From NCBI RefSeq assembly GCF_008974245.1, contig NZ_BBZI01000008.1, positions 124,001 to 188,000 on the forward strand: a stretch of 64,000 nucleotides of DNA, written 5' to 3'. Under the pieces are notes generated by a model. That model saw nothing but the letters and a program-made list of their open reading frames with translations, was not told the DNA's origin and did no database searches. This DNA comes from Streptomyces abyssomicinicus (GTDB taxonomy: Bacteria; Actinomycetota; Actinomycetes; Streptomycetales; Streptomycetaceae). This document shows, in pieces, positions 1-7,977 of the stretch (positions are counted from its first letter, which is position 1; every line of letters starts with the position of its first letter). The translations under genes were made by a program, and so were the position numbers.

Positions 1-632
1 GTGGGGTCCTCGCCGCGGTCGAGCGCCTTCCACATGTCCTCCGGACGCTCGGGGCCGGCGGGCGCGGCGCCCTCGGCCCGCCGGGGGCGGGGGACGCCGG
101 CGCCGCGCTCGTAGCGGGCCGACATGCCGGGCCAGCGGCTGCCGCGCCACAGCGCCAGCAGGCCGGCGGTGAGGATCAGCGCGCCGCCGAAGGCGGCGGC
201 GTACGGCCAGGAGGTGTGGGACAGGCCGGTCACCGCGGCGGAGGCGTCGCCGGAGACCTGGGCGGCCTTCTCGTCGAGCGCGGCCCGGTCTGCCACGCCG
301 AACAGCGCGGCGGCCACCGTGCCCGCGCCGCACAGCGCGAGCAGGGCGGCGACCAGGACGCGCCCGGCGCGGCGGACGGCGAAGACGGCGACCAGGGAGG
401 CCAGGCCCACTATGGCGAGGGCGGCCGGCGCGCCGGTGACGTCGCTGCCGGTGGCGGTCAGCGGGAACGCGCCGCCGGCCACCTCCGCGGAACCCTCGGC
501 CCAGGTCTGCCGGCTGGCGAGCAGCGCGACGGCGGCGCCCAGGGCCCCGCTGAGCAGGGCGACGGCGAGACTGCGGCGGCCCGTGCGGGCGGGTGCGGCG
601 GTGTCGGGACGGGAGTCAGCACTGGAGGTCAC
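1..632 (-). CDS. Trp biosynthesis-associated membrane protein (TIGR02234-like), 3' end cut by window
   Basis: The reading frame starts at a GTG (first residues MTSSADSRPDTAAPARTGRR) and stays open for 210 codons to the window edge, so the C-terminus is missing. It shows about four hydrophobic segments: residues ~21-40, ~65-85, ~93-113 and ~150-167. A short basic tail follows. It lies 73 bp downstream of trpE on the same strand. In Streptomyces this position, between trpE and trpC, is held by the TIGR02234 family of unknown biochemical role. Family assignment rests on topology and position; a role in tryptophan synthesis is only inferred from linkage. Confidence 0.8.
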   Translation of the reverse strand, partial: MTSSADSRPDTAAPARTGRRSLAVALLSGALGAAVALLASRQTWAEGSAEVAGGAFPLTATGSDVTGAPAALAIVGLASLVAVFAVRRAGRVLVAALLALCGAGTVAAALFGVADRAALDEKAAQVSGDASAAVTGLSHTSWPYAAAFGGALILTAGLLALWRGSRWPGMSARYERGAGVPRPRRAEGAAPAGPERPEDMWKALDRGEDP

Positions 633-705
633 CCCTCCACTATGGCCCCGCACCCGCCGCCGCGAGGACCCGGGCGGGCCGCACGAGGGGCAGGTGAGAG
701 CGACA

Positions 706-2208
706 TCACGCCTGCGCGCCCGGCCGTTCGGCGGCCCTCAGCCGGTTGGCGCTGTGGACGGCCCGGAGGACGGCGGCGGCCTTGTTGCGGCACTCGGTGT
801 CCTCGGCCACCGGGTCGGAGTCGGCGACCACACCGGCCCCGGCCTGCACGTAGGCGGTTCCGCCGCGCAGCAGCGCGGTGCGGATGGCGATGGCCGTGTC
901 GGAATCCCCGGCGAAGTCGAGGTAGCCCACGCAGCCGCCGTACAGGCCGCGCCGGGAGGGCTCGAGTTCGTCGATGATCCGCAGCGCGCTCGGCTTGGGC
1001 GCGCCGGACAGGGTGCCGGCCGGGAAGCAGGCGGTGAGCACGTCGAAGGCGGTGCGGCCGGGGGCGACGCGGCCGGTGACGGTGGAGACGATGTGCATCA
1101 CGTGCGAGTACCGCTCGATCGACATGAAGTCGACGACCTCCACCGAGCCCGGCTCGCAGACCCGGCCCAGGTCGTTGCGGCCGAGGTCGACGAGCATCAG
1201 GTGCTCGGCCCGCTCCTTGGGGTCGGCCATCAGCTCCTCGGCGAGCGCCTGGTCCTCCTGCGGTGTGGCGCCGCGGTGCCGGGTCCCGGCGATGGGGTGG
1301 AGGACGGCCCGGCCGTCCTCCACCTTGACCAGCGCCTCGGGGCTGGAGCCCACCACGTCGAAGCCGTCGAACCGGAAGAGGTACATGTACGGCGACGGGT
1401 TGGTGGCGCGCAGCACCCGGTAGACGTCCAGCGCGCTCGCCGTGCAGGGCGTCTCGAACCGCTGCGAGGGGACCACCTGGAAGGCGTCGCCGGCCCGGAT
1501 GCGCTCCTTGATGTCCTCGACGGCCTTCTGGTAGTCGGCGCCGCCCCACAGCGCGGTGTACTCGGGCAGCTCGGCGTCGGGCAGGGCGACCGGCGGCTGG
1601 GCGAGCGGGCGGGCGAGGTCGGCCTCCATGGCGTCGAGCCGGGTGACCGCGTCGGCGTACGCCTCGTCGACGCCGGTGTCGAGGTCGTTGTGGTTGATCG
1701 CGTTGGCGATCAGCAGGACCGTGCCGTCCCAGTGGTCGAGGACGGCGAGGTCGCTGGTGAGGAGCATGGTCAGCTCGGGCAGCTTGAGGTCGTCGCGCTC
1801 GCCGGGGCCGATCTTCTCCAGGCGGCGCACGATGTCGTAGCCGAGGTAGCCGACCATGCCGCCGGTGAACGGCGGCAGCCCTTCCTGGCGGGGGGTGTGC
1901 AGGGTCTCCACGGTGGCCCGCAGCGCGGCCAGCGGGTCGCCCTCCTCGGGGACGCCGACGGGCGGGGCGCCGGTCCAGTGCGCCTGGCCGCCGCGTTCGG
2001 TCAGGGTGGCGTCGCTGCGGACGCCGACGAAGGAGTAGCGGGACCAGGAGCGGCCGTTCTCGGCGGATTCCAGCAGGAAGGTGCCGGTGCGCTCGGCGGC
2101 GAGTTTGCGGTAGAGCGCGAGCGGGGTGTCTCCGTCGGCGAGCAGCTTGCGGGTGACCGGGATGACACGCCGGTCTGCGGCGAGGGTGCGGAACGTCTCG
2201 AGGTCCAT
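706..2208 (-). CDS. trpE: Anthranilate synthase component I
   Basis: Converts chorismate and ammonia or glutamine nitrogen to anthranilate, the first step of tryptophan synthesis, in the cytoplasm. The 500-aa product has the N-terminal regulatory domain with the LLES element at residues 45-48, the classic tryptophan feedback site. The chorismate-binding domain follows, with IAGTR at 306-310, DLGRNDLGRV and the GCVGYLDFAGDSD stretch. Length is normal for a stand-alone TrpE without a fused glutaminase. It begins 11 bp after hisI, so both are probably one transcript. That short gap leaves no room for a trp leader peptide or attenuator directly ahead of trpE. Confidence 0.96.
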   Translation of the reverse strand: MDLETFRTLAADRRVIPVTRKLLADGDTPLALYRKLAAERTGTFLLESAENGRSWSRYSFVGVRSDATLTERGGQAHWTGAPPVGVPEEGDPLAALRATVETLHTPRQEGLPPFTGGMVGYLGYDIVRRLEKIGPGERDDLKLPELTMLLTSDLAVLDHWDGTVLLIANAINHNDLDTGVDEAYADAVTRLDAMEADLARPLAQPPVALPDAELPEYTALWGGADYQKAVEDIKERIRAGDAFQVVPSQRFETPCTASALDVYRVLRATNPSPYMYLFRFDGFDVVGSSPEALVKVEDGRAVLHPIAGTRHRGATPQEDQALAEELMADPKERAEHLMLVDLGRNDLGRVCEPGSVEVVDFMSIERYSHVMHIVSTVTGRVAPGRTAFDVLTACFPAGTLSGAPKPSALRIIDELEPSRRGLYGGCVGYLDFAGDSDTAIAIRTALLRGGTAYVQAGAGVVADSDPVAEDTECRNKAAAVLRAVHSANRLRAAERPGAQA

Positions 2209-2219
2209 GGCCGTGGACC

Positions 2220-2645
2220 CTACTGATCCGCGGAGGTCCCCGCCCGCGCGTCTTCCTCCTTGAGCAGCGCGTCGGCCTCCTCGAGCAGCACGTCGGCGTC
2301 GAAGCAGGTGCGGTCGCCGGTGTGGCAGGCGGCGCCGGTCTGGTCGACGCGGACCAGCAGGGTGTCGCCGTCGCAGTCGAGGGCGACGGACCTGACGTGC
2401 TGGACGTGGCCGGAGGTGTCGCCCTTGACCCAGTACTCCTGGCGGCTGCGCGACCAGTAGGTGCAGCGGCCGGTGGTGAGGGTGCGGTGCAGGGCCTCGT
2501 CGTCCATCCAGCCGAGCATCAGCACCTCGCCCGTGTCGTACTGCTGGGCGATGGCGGGGACCAGGCCGTCGGCGGTGCGCTTGAGGCGGGCGGCGACGGC
2601 GGGGTCGAGGCCGGCGGAGGGTGCGGGGGTGGCGCTGCTGCTCAT
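2220..2645 (-). CDS. hisI: Phosphoribosyl-AMP cyclohydrolase
   Basis: Opens the purine ring of phosphoribosyl-AMP in histidine synthesis. The 141-aa protein has the metal-binding set DCDGD (Asp90, Cys91, Asp92, Asp94), Cys107 and Cys114, and the WSRSRQEYWVKGDTSGH core. It is the monofunctional cyclohydrolase; no HisE pyrophosphohydrolase domain is attached. I chose the ATG that gives MSSSATPAP; another in-frame ATG three codons upstream (2654) is equally possible because neither has a clear ribosome site. It is separated from the main his operon by the opposite-strand gene at 2766 and is paired with trpE. Confidence 0.94.
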   Translation of the reverse strand: MSSSATPAPSAGLDPAVAARLKRTADGLVPAIAQQYDTGEVLMLGWMDDEALHRTLTTGRCTYWSRSRQEYWVKGDTSGHVQHVRSVALDCDGDTLLVRVDQTGAACHTGDRTCFDADVLLEEADALLKEEDARAGTSADQ

Positions 2646-2765
2646 GGTGTCCATTCTGCCGCGCCCGCCGGGTGGCCCCGGGCGGGTGTCCACGGGGCGG
2701 ACCCGTGACGTCTTCGGGTGTGCGGCGTCCTGTGCGGTGGGGCCGGTCGGTCGTAGGGTGGGGGC

Positions 2766-3401
2766 ATGTCGACGTTTGCCAAGCGTGAACGGCTGCTTCT
2801 GGCCGACCTGTTGGAGACGGCGGGCCCGGAGGCGGCCACGTTGTGCGGGGAATGGACGGCCCGCGACCTGGCGGCGCACGTGGTCGTGCGCGAGCGCCGG
2901 GCGGACGCGGCGGGCGGCATCCTGATCAAGGCGCTGGCCGAGCGGCTGGAGCGGGTGCGGGCGGAGTTCGCCGCGAAGCCGTACGAGGAGCTGATCCAGC
3001 TGATCCGTACCGGGCCGCCGCGGATGTCGCCGTTCTCGCTGAAGCAGGTGGACGAGGCCTCGAACACGGTGGAGTTCTACGTCCACACCGAGGACGTGCG
3101 GCGGGCGGCGCCCGACTGGACGCCGCGGGAGCTGGATCCCGTCTTCCAGGACGCGCTCTGGAGCCGGCTGGAGCGGATGGCCCGGCTGCTGGGGCGGCGG
3201 TCGCCGGCGGGGCTGGTGCTGCGGCGGCCGGACGGCCGAACGGCGGTGGCGAACCGGGGGGCGCCGGTGGTGACGGTCACCGGTGAGCCGTCCGAGCTGC
3301 TGCTCTTCGCCTTCGGGCGCCAGCGTGTCGCCGACGTCACCCTCGACGGCGACCCCGACGCCATCGCCAAGACGCAGGACTCCCCGCACCTCGGGCTCTG
3401 A
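2766..3401 (+). CDS. TIGR03085 family protein (maleylpyruvate isomerase / DinB-like fold)
   Basis: A 211-aa cytoplasmic protein with the N-terminal pattern of the mycothiol-dependent maleylpyruvate isomerase superfamily (TLCGEWTARDLAAHVVVRERR at ~26-46, where the His is a metal-ligand candidate). The region SNTVEFYVHTEDVRRA (~100-115) supplies the second His-containing helix of the four-helix bundle. The family is conserved at this place between hisF and hisI in Streptomyces, but its substrate is unknown. It is transcribed opposite to both flanking his blocks. Confidence 0.8.
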   Translation: MSTFAKRERLLLADLLETAGPEAATLCGEWTARDLAAHVVVRERRADAAGGILIKALAERLERVRAEFAAKPYEELIQLIRTGPPRMSPFSLKQVDEASNTVEFYVHTEDVRRAAPDWTPRELDPVFQDALWSRLERMARLLGRRSPAGLVLRRPDGRTAVANRGAPVVTVTGEPSELLLFAFGRQRVADVTLDGDPDAIAKTQDSPHLGL

Positions 3402-3417
3402 TCCACGGCGGTCCCGG

Positions 3418-3442
3418 TCCCTCGGACGGCCCGCCCGAGGGA
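3418..3442. terminator. Hairpin between convergent genes
   Basis: TCCCTCGG (3418-3425) and CCGAGGGA (3435-3442) form an 8-bp stem with a 9-nt loop, in the 100-bp gap between the ends of the TIGR03085 gene (plus) and hisF (minus). There is no U-tract, as is usual in Streptomyces. Confidence 0.4.
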
Positions 3443-3501
3443 GCGGGCCGAAGTCCGGGCCGAGGGCCGGGCCGCCGCCACCCGGTCGCCTCCGGGCGGG
3501 G

Positions 3502-4257
3502 TCAGCGGACGGGGTGGCCGGCGGAGCGCAGGGCGGACTTGACCTCGCCGATGCGGAGGTCGCCGAAGTGGAAGACGGAGGCGGCCAGCACCGCGTCCGC
3601 GCCCGCCCGCACCGCGGGGGCGAAGTCGTCGAGCCGCCCCGCACCGCCGGAGGCGATGACCGGCACGGTCACGTGCTTGCGCACCGCGGCGATCATCTCC
3701 AGGTCGTAGCCGTCCTTCGTCCCGTCGGCGTCCATGGAGTTGAGCAGGATCTCCCCCGCGCCCAGCTCCGCCGCCCGGTGGGCCCACTCGACGGCGTCGA
3801 TGCCGGTCCCGCGTCGCCCGCCGTGCGTGGTGACCTCGAAGGACCCGCCCTCCGTGCGGCGCGCGTCGACCGACAGCACCAGGACCTGACGCCCGAACCG
3901 CTCGGCGATCTCCCGGATCAGCTCGGGCCGCGCGATGGCCGCCGTGTTGACGCCCACCTTGTCGGCCCCGGCCCGCAGCAGCTTGTCCACGTCGTCGGCC
4001 GTGCGCACGCCGCCGCCGACGGTCAGCGGGATGAACACCTGCTCCGCCGTGCGCCGGACCACGTCGTAGGTGGTCTCCCGGTCGCCGGAGGATGCGGTGA
4101 TGTCCAGGAAGGTCAACTCGTCGGCGCCCTCGGCGTCGTAGACCTTCGCCATCTCCACCGGGTCCCCGGCGTCGCGCAGGTTCTGGAAGTTGACGCCCTT
4201 GACGACCCGGCCGTTGTCGACGTCCAGGCAGGGGATGACTCGGACCGCCAGGGTCAT
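3502..4257 (-). CDS. hisF: Imidazole glycerol phosphate synthase cyclase subunit
   Basis: Cyclase half of IGP synthase: it uses ammonia channelled from HisH to turn PRFAR into IGP and AICAR. A 251-aa (beta/alpha)8 barrel with the catalytic aspartates Asp12 (VIPCLDVDNGRVVKG) and Asp131 (LVLSVDARR), plus the phosphate-binding loops GGGVRTADDV (~81-90) and ASGGAG near the C-terminus. Last gene of the main his operon, 39 bp after the ridA-like gene. Confidence 0.97.
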   Translation of the reverse strand: MTLAVRVIPCLDVDNGRVVKGVNFQNLRDAGDPVEMAKVYDAEGADELTFLDITASSGDRETTYDVVRRTAEQVFIPLTVGGGVRTADDVDKLLRAGADKVGVNTAAIARPELIREIAERFGRQVLVLSVDARRTEGGSFEVTTHGGRRGTGIDAVEWAHRAAELGAGEILLNSMDADGTKDGYDLEMIAAVRKHVTVPVIASGGAGRLDDFAPAVRAGADAVLAASVFHFGDLRIGEVKSALRSAGHPVR

Positions 4258-4296
4258 GAATCCACGGCTCCTCGAAGAATCGGAAAAAGGGAAAAG

Positions 4297-4695
4297 CTAC
4301 TGGGCTCGGTATGCCTCGAGTTCGACCTCGACCAGGATCCGCGGATCGACGAACCCCTCGACGACCACCAGCGTCGTCACCGGCCGTACCGGGCCGAAGA
4401 CCTCCTGATGGGCGCGGCCCACCGCCTCCACGTCGCGGCGGTGGGTCAGGTAGAGGCGCGTGCGGATCACCGACTGCGCGCCGAGCCCGAACTCCTCGAG
4501 GGCGCGCAGCGCGTTGCCGATGGCGGCACGGGTCTGCTGGTAGGGGTCACCTTCGCCGGTGAGCACCCCGCCCCGGAAGGCGGTGGTGCCGCCCACCAGA
4601 ACCCGGTCGCCCGCCGCGACGGCGCGGGCGAAGCCGATCTCCTCCTCCCAGGGGGTGGGTTCCGGACTCTGCACGCGCCGCACGGCCTCGGTCAT
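4297..4695 (-). CDS. RidA family protein
   Basis: A 132-aa YjgF/YER057c/UK114 (RidA-like) protein. Typical members deaminate reactive enamine/imine intermediates released by PLP enzymes, and the his operon contains one such enzyme, HisC. The end of the fold is clear (TTLVVVEGFVDPRILVEVELEAYRAQ), including the Arg that binds the substrate carboxylate in RidA proteins. Its ATG overlaps the TGA of priA (ATGA), so translation is coupled. A house-cleaning role for histidine synthesis is inference from this coupling; this subfamily may lack deaminase activity. Confidence 0.87.
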   Translation of the reverse strand: MTEAVRRVQSPEPTPWEEEIGFARAVAAGDRVLVGGTTAFRGGVLTGEGDPYQQTRAAIGNALRALEEFGLGAQSVIRTRLYLTHRRDVEAVGRAHQEVFGPVRPVTTLVVVEGFVDPRILVEVELEAYRAQ

Positions 4696-5417
4696 CGGGA
4701 AACGGCCTCCAGTGCCTCTTCCAGGGTGAACGCCTTGGCGTAGAGCGCCTTGCCCACGATGGAGCCCTCGACGCCGAGCGGGACCAGCTCCGCGATGGCG
4801 CGCAGGTCGTCCAGCGAGGAGACGCCGCCGGAGGCGACCACCGGCCGGTCGGTGCGGGCGCAGACGTCCTTGAGCAGCTCCAGGTTGGGGCCCTGCAGCG
4901 TGCCGTCCTTGGCGATGTCGGTCACGACGTACCGGGCGCAGCCCTCGGAGTCCAGGCGGGCCAGGGTCTCCCAGAGGTCGCCGCCGTCGCGGGTCCAGCC
5001 GCGGCCGCGCAGCGTGGTGCCGCGCACGTCCAGGCCGACGGCGATCTTGTCGCCGTGCTCCGCGATGATCTTGGCGACCCACTCGGGGTCCTCCATCGCG
5101 GCGGTGCCGATGTTGACGCGGGTGGCGCCGGTGGCGAGGGCGGCGGCGAGCGAGGCGTCGTCGCGGATGCCGCCGGAGAGCTCCACCTTGATGTCCATGG
5201 CGCGCGCCACCTCGGAGATCAGCTCCCGGTTGTCGCCGGTGCCGAAGGCGGCGTCCAGGTCGACCAGGTGGAGCCACTCGGCGCCGGCCGACTGCCAGGC
5301 GAGGGCGGCCTGGAGCGGGGAGCCGTAGGAGGTCTCGGTGCCGGACTCGCCGTGGACGAGGCGGACGGCCTGGCCGTCGCGCACGTCGACGGCGGGGAGC
5401 AGTTCGAGCTTGGCCAT
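4692..5417 (-). CDS. priA: Bifunctional HisA/TrpF isomerase PriA
   Basis: Isomerises ProFAR in histidine synthesis; in actinobacteria the same enzyme (PriA) also acts as phosphoribosylanthranilate isomerase in tryptophan synthesis. The 241-aa barrel has the catalytic pair Asp11 (LPAVDVRDGQAVRL) and Asp130 (GLDVRGTTLRGRGW). The RGW segment and VTDIAKDGTLQG match the dual-specificity PriA form rather than plain HisA. No separate trpF lies in this window. The gene sits between hisH (2-bp gap) and ridA (4-nt overlap). Bifunctionality is known for Streptomyces PriA and inferred here. Confidence 0.93.
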   Translation of the reverse strand: MAKLELLPAVDVRDGQAVRLVHGESGTETSYGSPLQAALAWQSAGAEWLHLVDLDAAFGTGDNRELISEVARAMDIKVELSGGIRDDASLAAALATGATRVNIGTAAMEDPEWVAKIIAEHGDKIAVGLDVRGTTLRGRGWTRDGGDLWETLARLDSEGCARYVVTDIAKDGTLQGPNLELLKDVCARTDRPVVASGGVSSLDDLRAIAELVPLGVEGSIVGKALYAKAFTLEEALEAVSR

Positions 5418-5419
5418 GT

Positions 5420-6061
5420 CTACAGGGTTCCGATCCAGTTGGTGAGCAGCTGCGCTCCGGCGTCGCCGGACTTCTCGGGGTGGAACTGGGTGGCCCACAG
5501 CGCGCCGTTCTCGACGGCGGCGACGAACGGCCTGCCGTGGGTGGACCAGGTCACCCTGGGGGCGGCGATCGACGGGTTGTGCGACTCGAGCGACCAGTCG
5601 TGGACGGCGTACGAGTGGACGAAGTAGAACCGCTCCGCGGGGTCGACCCCGGCGAACAGTTCGGTGTCCTCGGGCGCCTGGACGGTGTTCCAGCCCATGT
5701 GGGGGACGACCTCGGCCTGGAGCGGCTCGACGGTGCCGGGCCACTCGTCGAGGCCCTCGGCCTCGACGCCGTGCTCGATGCCGCGGGCGAAGAGGATCTG
5801 CATGCCGACGCAGATACCCATGACGGGGCGGCCGCCGGAGAGCCGGCGGCCCACGATCCAGTCGCCGCGGGCCTCCTTGAGGCCCTTCATGCAGGCGGCG
5901 AAGGCGCCGACGCCGGGGACCAGCAGGCCGTCGGCGTTCATGGCCCTGTCGTAGTCGCGGGTGATCTCGACGTCCGCTCCGGTCCGGGCGAGCGCCCGCT
6001 CGGCGGAGCGGACGTTGCCGAACCCGTAGTCGAAGACGACGACCTTCTTGGGGCTGCTCAT
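5420..6061 (-). CDS. hisH: Imidazole glycerol phosphate synthase glutaminase subunit
   Basis: Class I glutamine amidotransferase that feeds ammonia to HisF. The 213-aa product has the nucleophile Cys84 in GICVGMQILF and the His194/Glu196 pair in FHPEKSGDAG, so the catalytic triad is intact. It lies 4 bp after the small membrane protein gene and 2 bp before priA, within the his operon. Confidence 0.97.
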   Translation of the reverse strand: MSSPKKVVVFDYGFGNVRSAERALARTGADVEITRDYDRAMNADGLLVPGVGAFAACMKGLKEARGDWIVGRRLSGGRPVMGICVGMQILFARGIEHGVEAEGLDEWPGTVEPLQAEVVPHMGWNTVQAPEDTELFAGVDPAERFYFVHSYAVHDWSLESHNPSIAAPRVTWSTHGRPFVAAVENGALWATQFHPEKSGDAGAQLLTNWIGTL

Positions 6062-6065
6062 GCTC

Positions 6066-6221
6066 CTACTTCCAGTACATGACGCCGGCGACGATGCTCA
6101 TGGCGGCGCCTATGGAGAGGACGGCGATCAGGTTCTTCGGCATCTTCTGCTTGGCGAAGGAGATCACTCCGCCGAGCAGGAAGAGGCCGAGGATGATCAG
6201 TGCGGTGGAGAGACCGTTCAT
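6066..6221 (-). CDS. 51-aa membrane protein embedded in his operon
   Basis: A tiny protein, MNGLSTALIILGLFLLGG... to ...GVMYWK, with two predicted membrane helices: residues ~5-22 and ~31-49. A short basic loop (KQKMPKN) lies between them. Its ATG is 5 bp after the TAA of hisB and its stop is 4 bp before hisH, so it is co-transcribed and probably co-translated with the his genes. I do not recognise a function. The compact packing argues it is a real gene. Confidence 0.8.
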   Translation of the reverse strand: MNGLSTALIILGLFLLGGVISFAKQKMPKNLIAVLSIGAAMSIVAGVMYWK

Positions 6222-6226
6222 CGGGG

Positions 6227-6820
6227 TTACAGCGCGCCCTTCGTGGACGGCAGGATGCCCTCGGCGCGCGGGTCGCGCTCGGAGGCGTAGCGCAGGGCCC
6301 GGGCCAGGGCCTTGAACTGGCACTCCACGATGTGGTGGGCGTTGCGCCCGTACGGCACGTGGACGTGGAGCGCGATCTGCGCCTGGGCGACGAAGGACTC
6401 CAGGATGTGGCGGGTCATCGTGGTGTCGTAGGAGCCGATCATCGGCGCCATGTTCTCCGGCTCGGTGTGCACCAGGTAGGGGCGGCCGGAGAGGTCCACG
6501 GTGACCTGGGCGAGCGACTCGTCCAGCGGCACGGTGCAGTTGCCGAACCGGTAGATGCCGACCTTGTCGCCGAGCGCCTGCTTGAAGGCGGCGCCGAGGG
6601 CGAGGGCGGTGTCCTCGATGGTGTGGTGCGAGTCGATGTGGAGGTCGCCCTCGGTCTTCACGGTCAGGTCGAAGAGGCCGTGCCGGCCGAGCTGGTCCAG
6701 CATGTGGTCCCAGAAGCCGACGCCGGTGGAGATCTCCGTGCGTCCGGTCCCGTCGAGGTCGATCTCGACCAGGACGGAGGTCTCCTTGGTGGTGCGCTCC
6801 ACGCGTCCGCGGCGGCTCAT
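6227..6820 (-). CDS. hisB: Imidazoleglycerol-phosphate dehydratase
   Basis: Dehydrates IGP to imidazole acetol phosphate. The 197-aa monofunctional enzyme has the repeated metal-binding helices DSHHTIEDTALALG and GRNAHHIVECQFKALARALR, typical of the Mn-dependent 24-mer. No histidinol-phosphatase domain is attached. Its ATG overlaps the TGA of hisC (ATGA). Confidence 0.97.
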   Translation of the reverse strand: MSRRGRVERTTKETSVLVEIDLDGTGRTEISTGVGFWDHMLDQLGRHGLFDLTVKTEGDLHIDSHHTIEDTALALGAAFKQALGDKVGIYRFGNCTVPLDESLAQVTVDLSGRPYLVHTEPENMAPMIGSYDTTMTRHILESFVAQAQIALHVHVPYGRNAHHIVECQFKALARALRYASERDPRAEGILPSTKGAL

Positions 6821-7977
6821 GCGTTGTGCTCCTCGTTCTTCTTCACGTTGTTCCTGGCGAGCCCGGGGTCCTTGGCGAGCGTGCGTACCGCTTCGAGGAA
6901 CGCGTCGTTCTCCGCGGGCGTGCCCGCGGTCACCCGCAGCCATCCGGGGACGCCGTTGTCCCTGACCAGCACGCCCTGGTCGAGGATGCGGCGCCAGGCG
7001 GCGTGCGTGTCCTCGAACCGGCCGAACTGGACGAAGTTGGCGTCGGAGTCGGTCACCTCGTAACCGAGTCCGCGGAGTTCGGCGACCAGGCGGTCGCGCT
7101 CGTCCTTGAGCTGCTCGACGTAGCCGAGCAGGGTGGCGGTGTGTTCCAGGGCGGCGAGCGCCGTGGCCTGGGTGACCGCCGACAGGTGGTAGGGCAGCCG
7201 GACCAGCTGCACGGCGTCGACCACGGCCGGGTGGGCGGCGAGGTAGCCGAGCCGCAGGCCCGCGGCGCCGAACGCCTTCGACATGGTCCGGGAGATCACC
7301 AGGTGCGGGCGGCCCTCCAGCAACGGCAGCAGCGAGGCGCCGTGGCTGAACTCGACGTAGGCCTCGTCGACCACCACGATCGACGGCTTGGCGGCCTGCG
7401 CCGCGTCGTAGAGGGTGAGCACGGCCTCGGCGGGCACCGCGTTGCCGGTGGGGTTGTTGGGGGTCGTCACGAAGACGACGTCGGGCCGGTGCTCGGCGAT
7501 GGCCTTCTCGGCGGCCTCGACGTCGATGGTGAAGTCGTCGTGGCGCGGCCCGGAGATCCAGCCGGTGCCGGTGCCGCGGGCGATCAGGGCGTGCATCGAG
7601 TACGAGGGCTCGAAGCCGATCGCGGTGCGGCCGGGCCCGCCGAAGGTCTGCAGCAGCTGCTGGAGGACCTCGTTGGAGCCGTTGGCGGCCCAGACGTTCT
7701 CCTTGCCGATCCACTGCCCGGCGGCGCCGGCCGTGTCGTTCAGGTACGCGGCGAGGCGGGTGCGCAGCTCGACCGCGTCCCGGTCGGGGTAGCGGTTGAG
7801 GTGGCGGGCGGCCTCGCGGACGCGCTCGGCGATGCGCTCGACCAGCGCGTCGGGCAGCGGGTAGGGGTTCTCGTTGGTGTTCAGGCGCACCGGCACGTCG
7901 AGCTGGGGCGCGCCGTAGGGGGACTTGCCCCGCAGCTCCTCGCGTACGGGCAGGTCGTCAATGCGGATCTCGCTCAC
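6817..7977 (-). CDS. hisC: Histidinol-phosphate aminotransferase
   Basis: PLP-dependent fold type I aminotransferase, 386 aa, that converts imidazole acetol phosphate to histidinol phosphate. The Schiff-base lysine is Lys234 in SRTMSKAFGAAGLRLGYL. Asn and Asp cofactor ligands lie in TTPNNPTGN (~171-179) and VVVDEAYVEF (~201-210). The GTG start overlaps the TGA of hisD (GTGA). Confidence 0.97.
   Translation of the reverse strand: MSEIRIDDLPVREELRGKSPYGAPQLDVPVRLNTNENPYPLPDALVERIAERVREAARHLNRYPDRDAVELRTRLAAYLNDTAGAAGQWIGKENVWAANGSNEVLQQLLQTFGGPGRTAIGFEPSYSMHALIARGTGTGWISGPRHDDFTIDVEAAEKAIAEHRPDVVFVTTPNNPTGNAVPAEAVLTLYDAAQAAKPSIVVVDEAYVEFSHGASLLPLLEGRPHLVISRTMSKAFGAAGLRLGYLAAHPAVVDAVQLVRLPYHLSAVTQATALAALEHTATLLGYVEQLKDERDRLVAELRGLGYEVTDSDANFVQFGRFEDTHAAWRRILDQGVLVRDNGVPGWLRVTAGTPAENDAFLEAVRTLAKDPGLARNNVKKNEEHNA

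Noticed and set aside
2200..2230. trp attenuator or leader peptide before trpE
   Set aside because: hisI ends 11 bp before trpE, leaving no room for a leader ORF and terminator pair.
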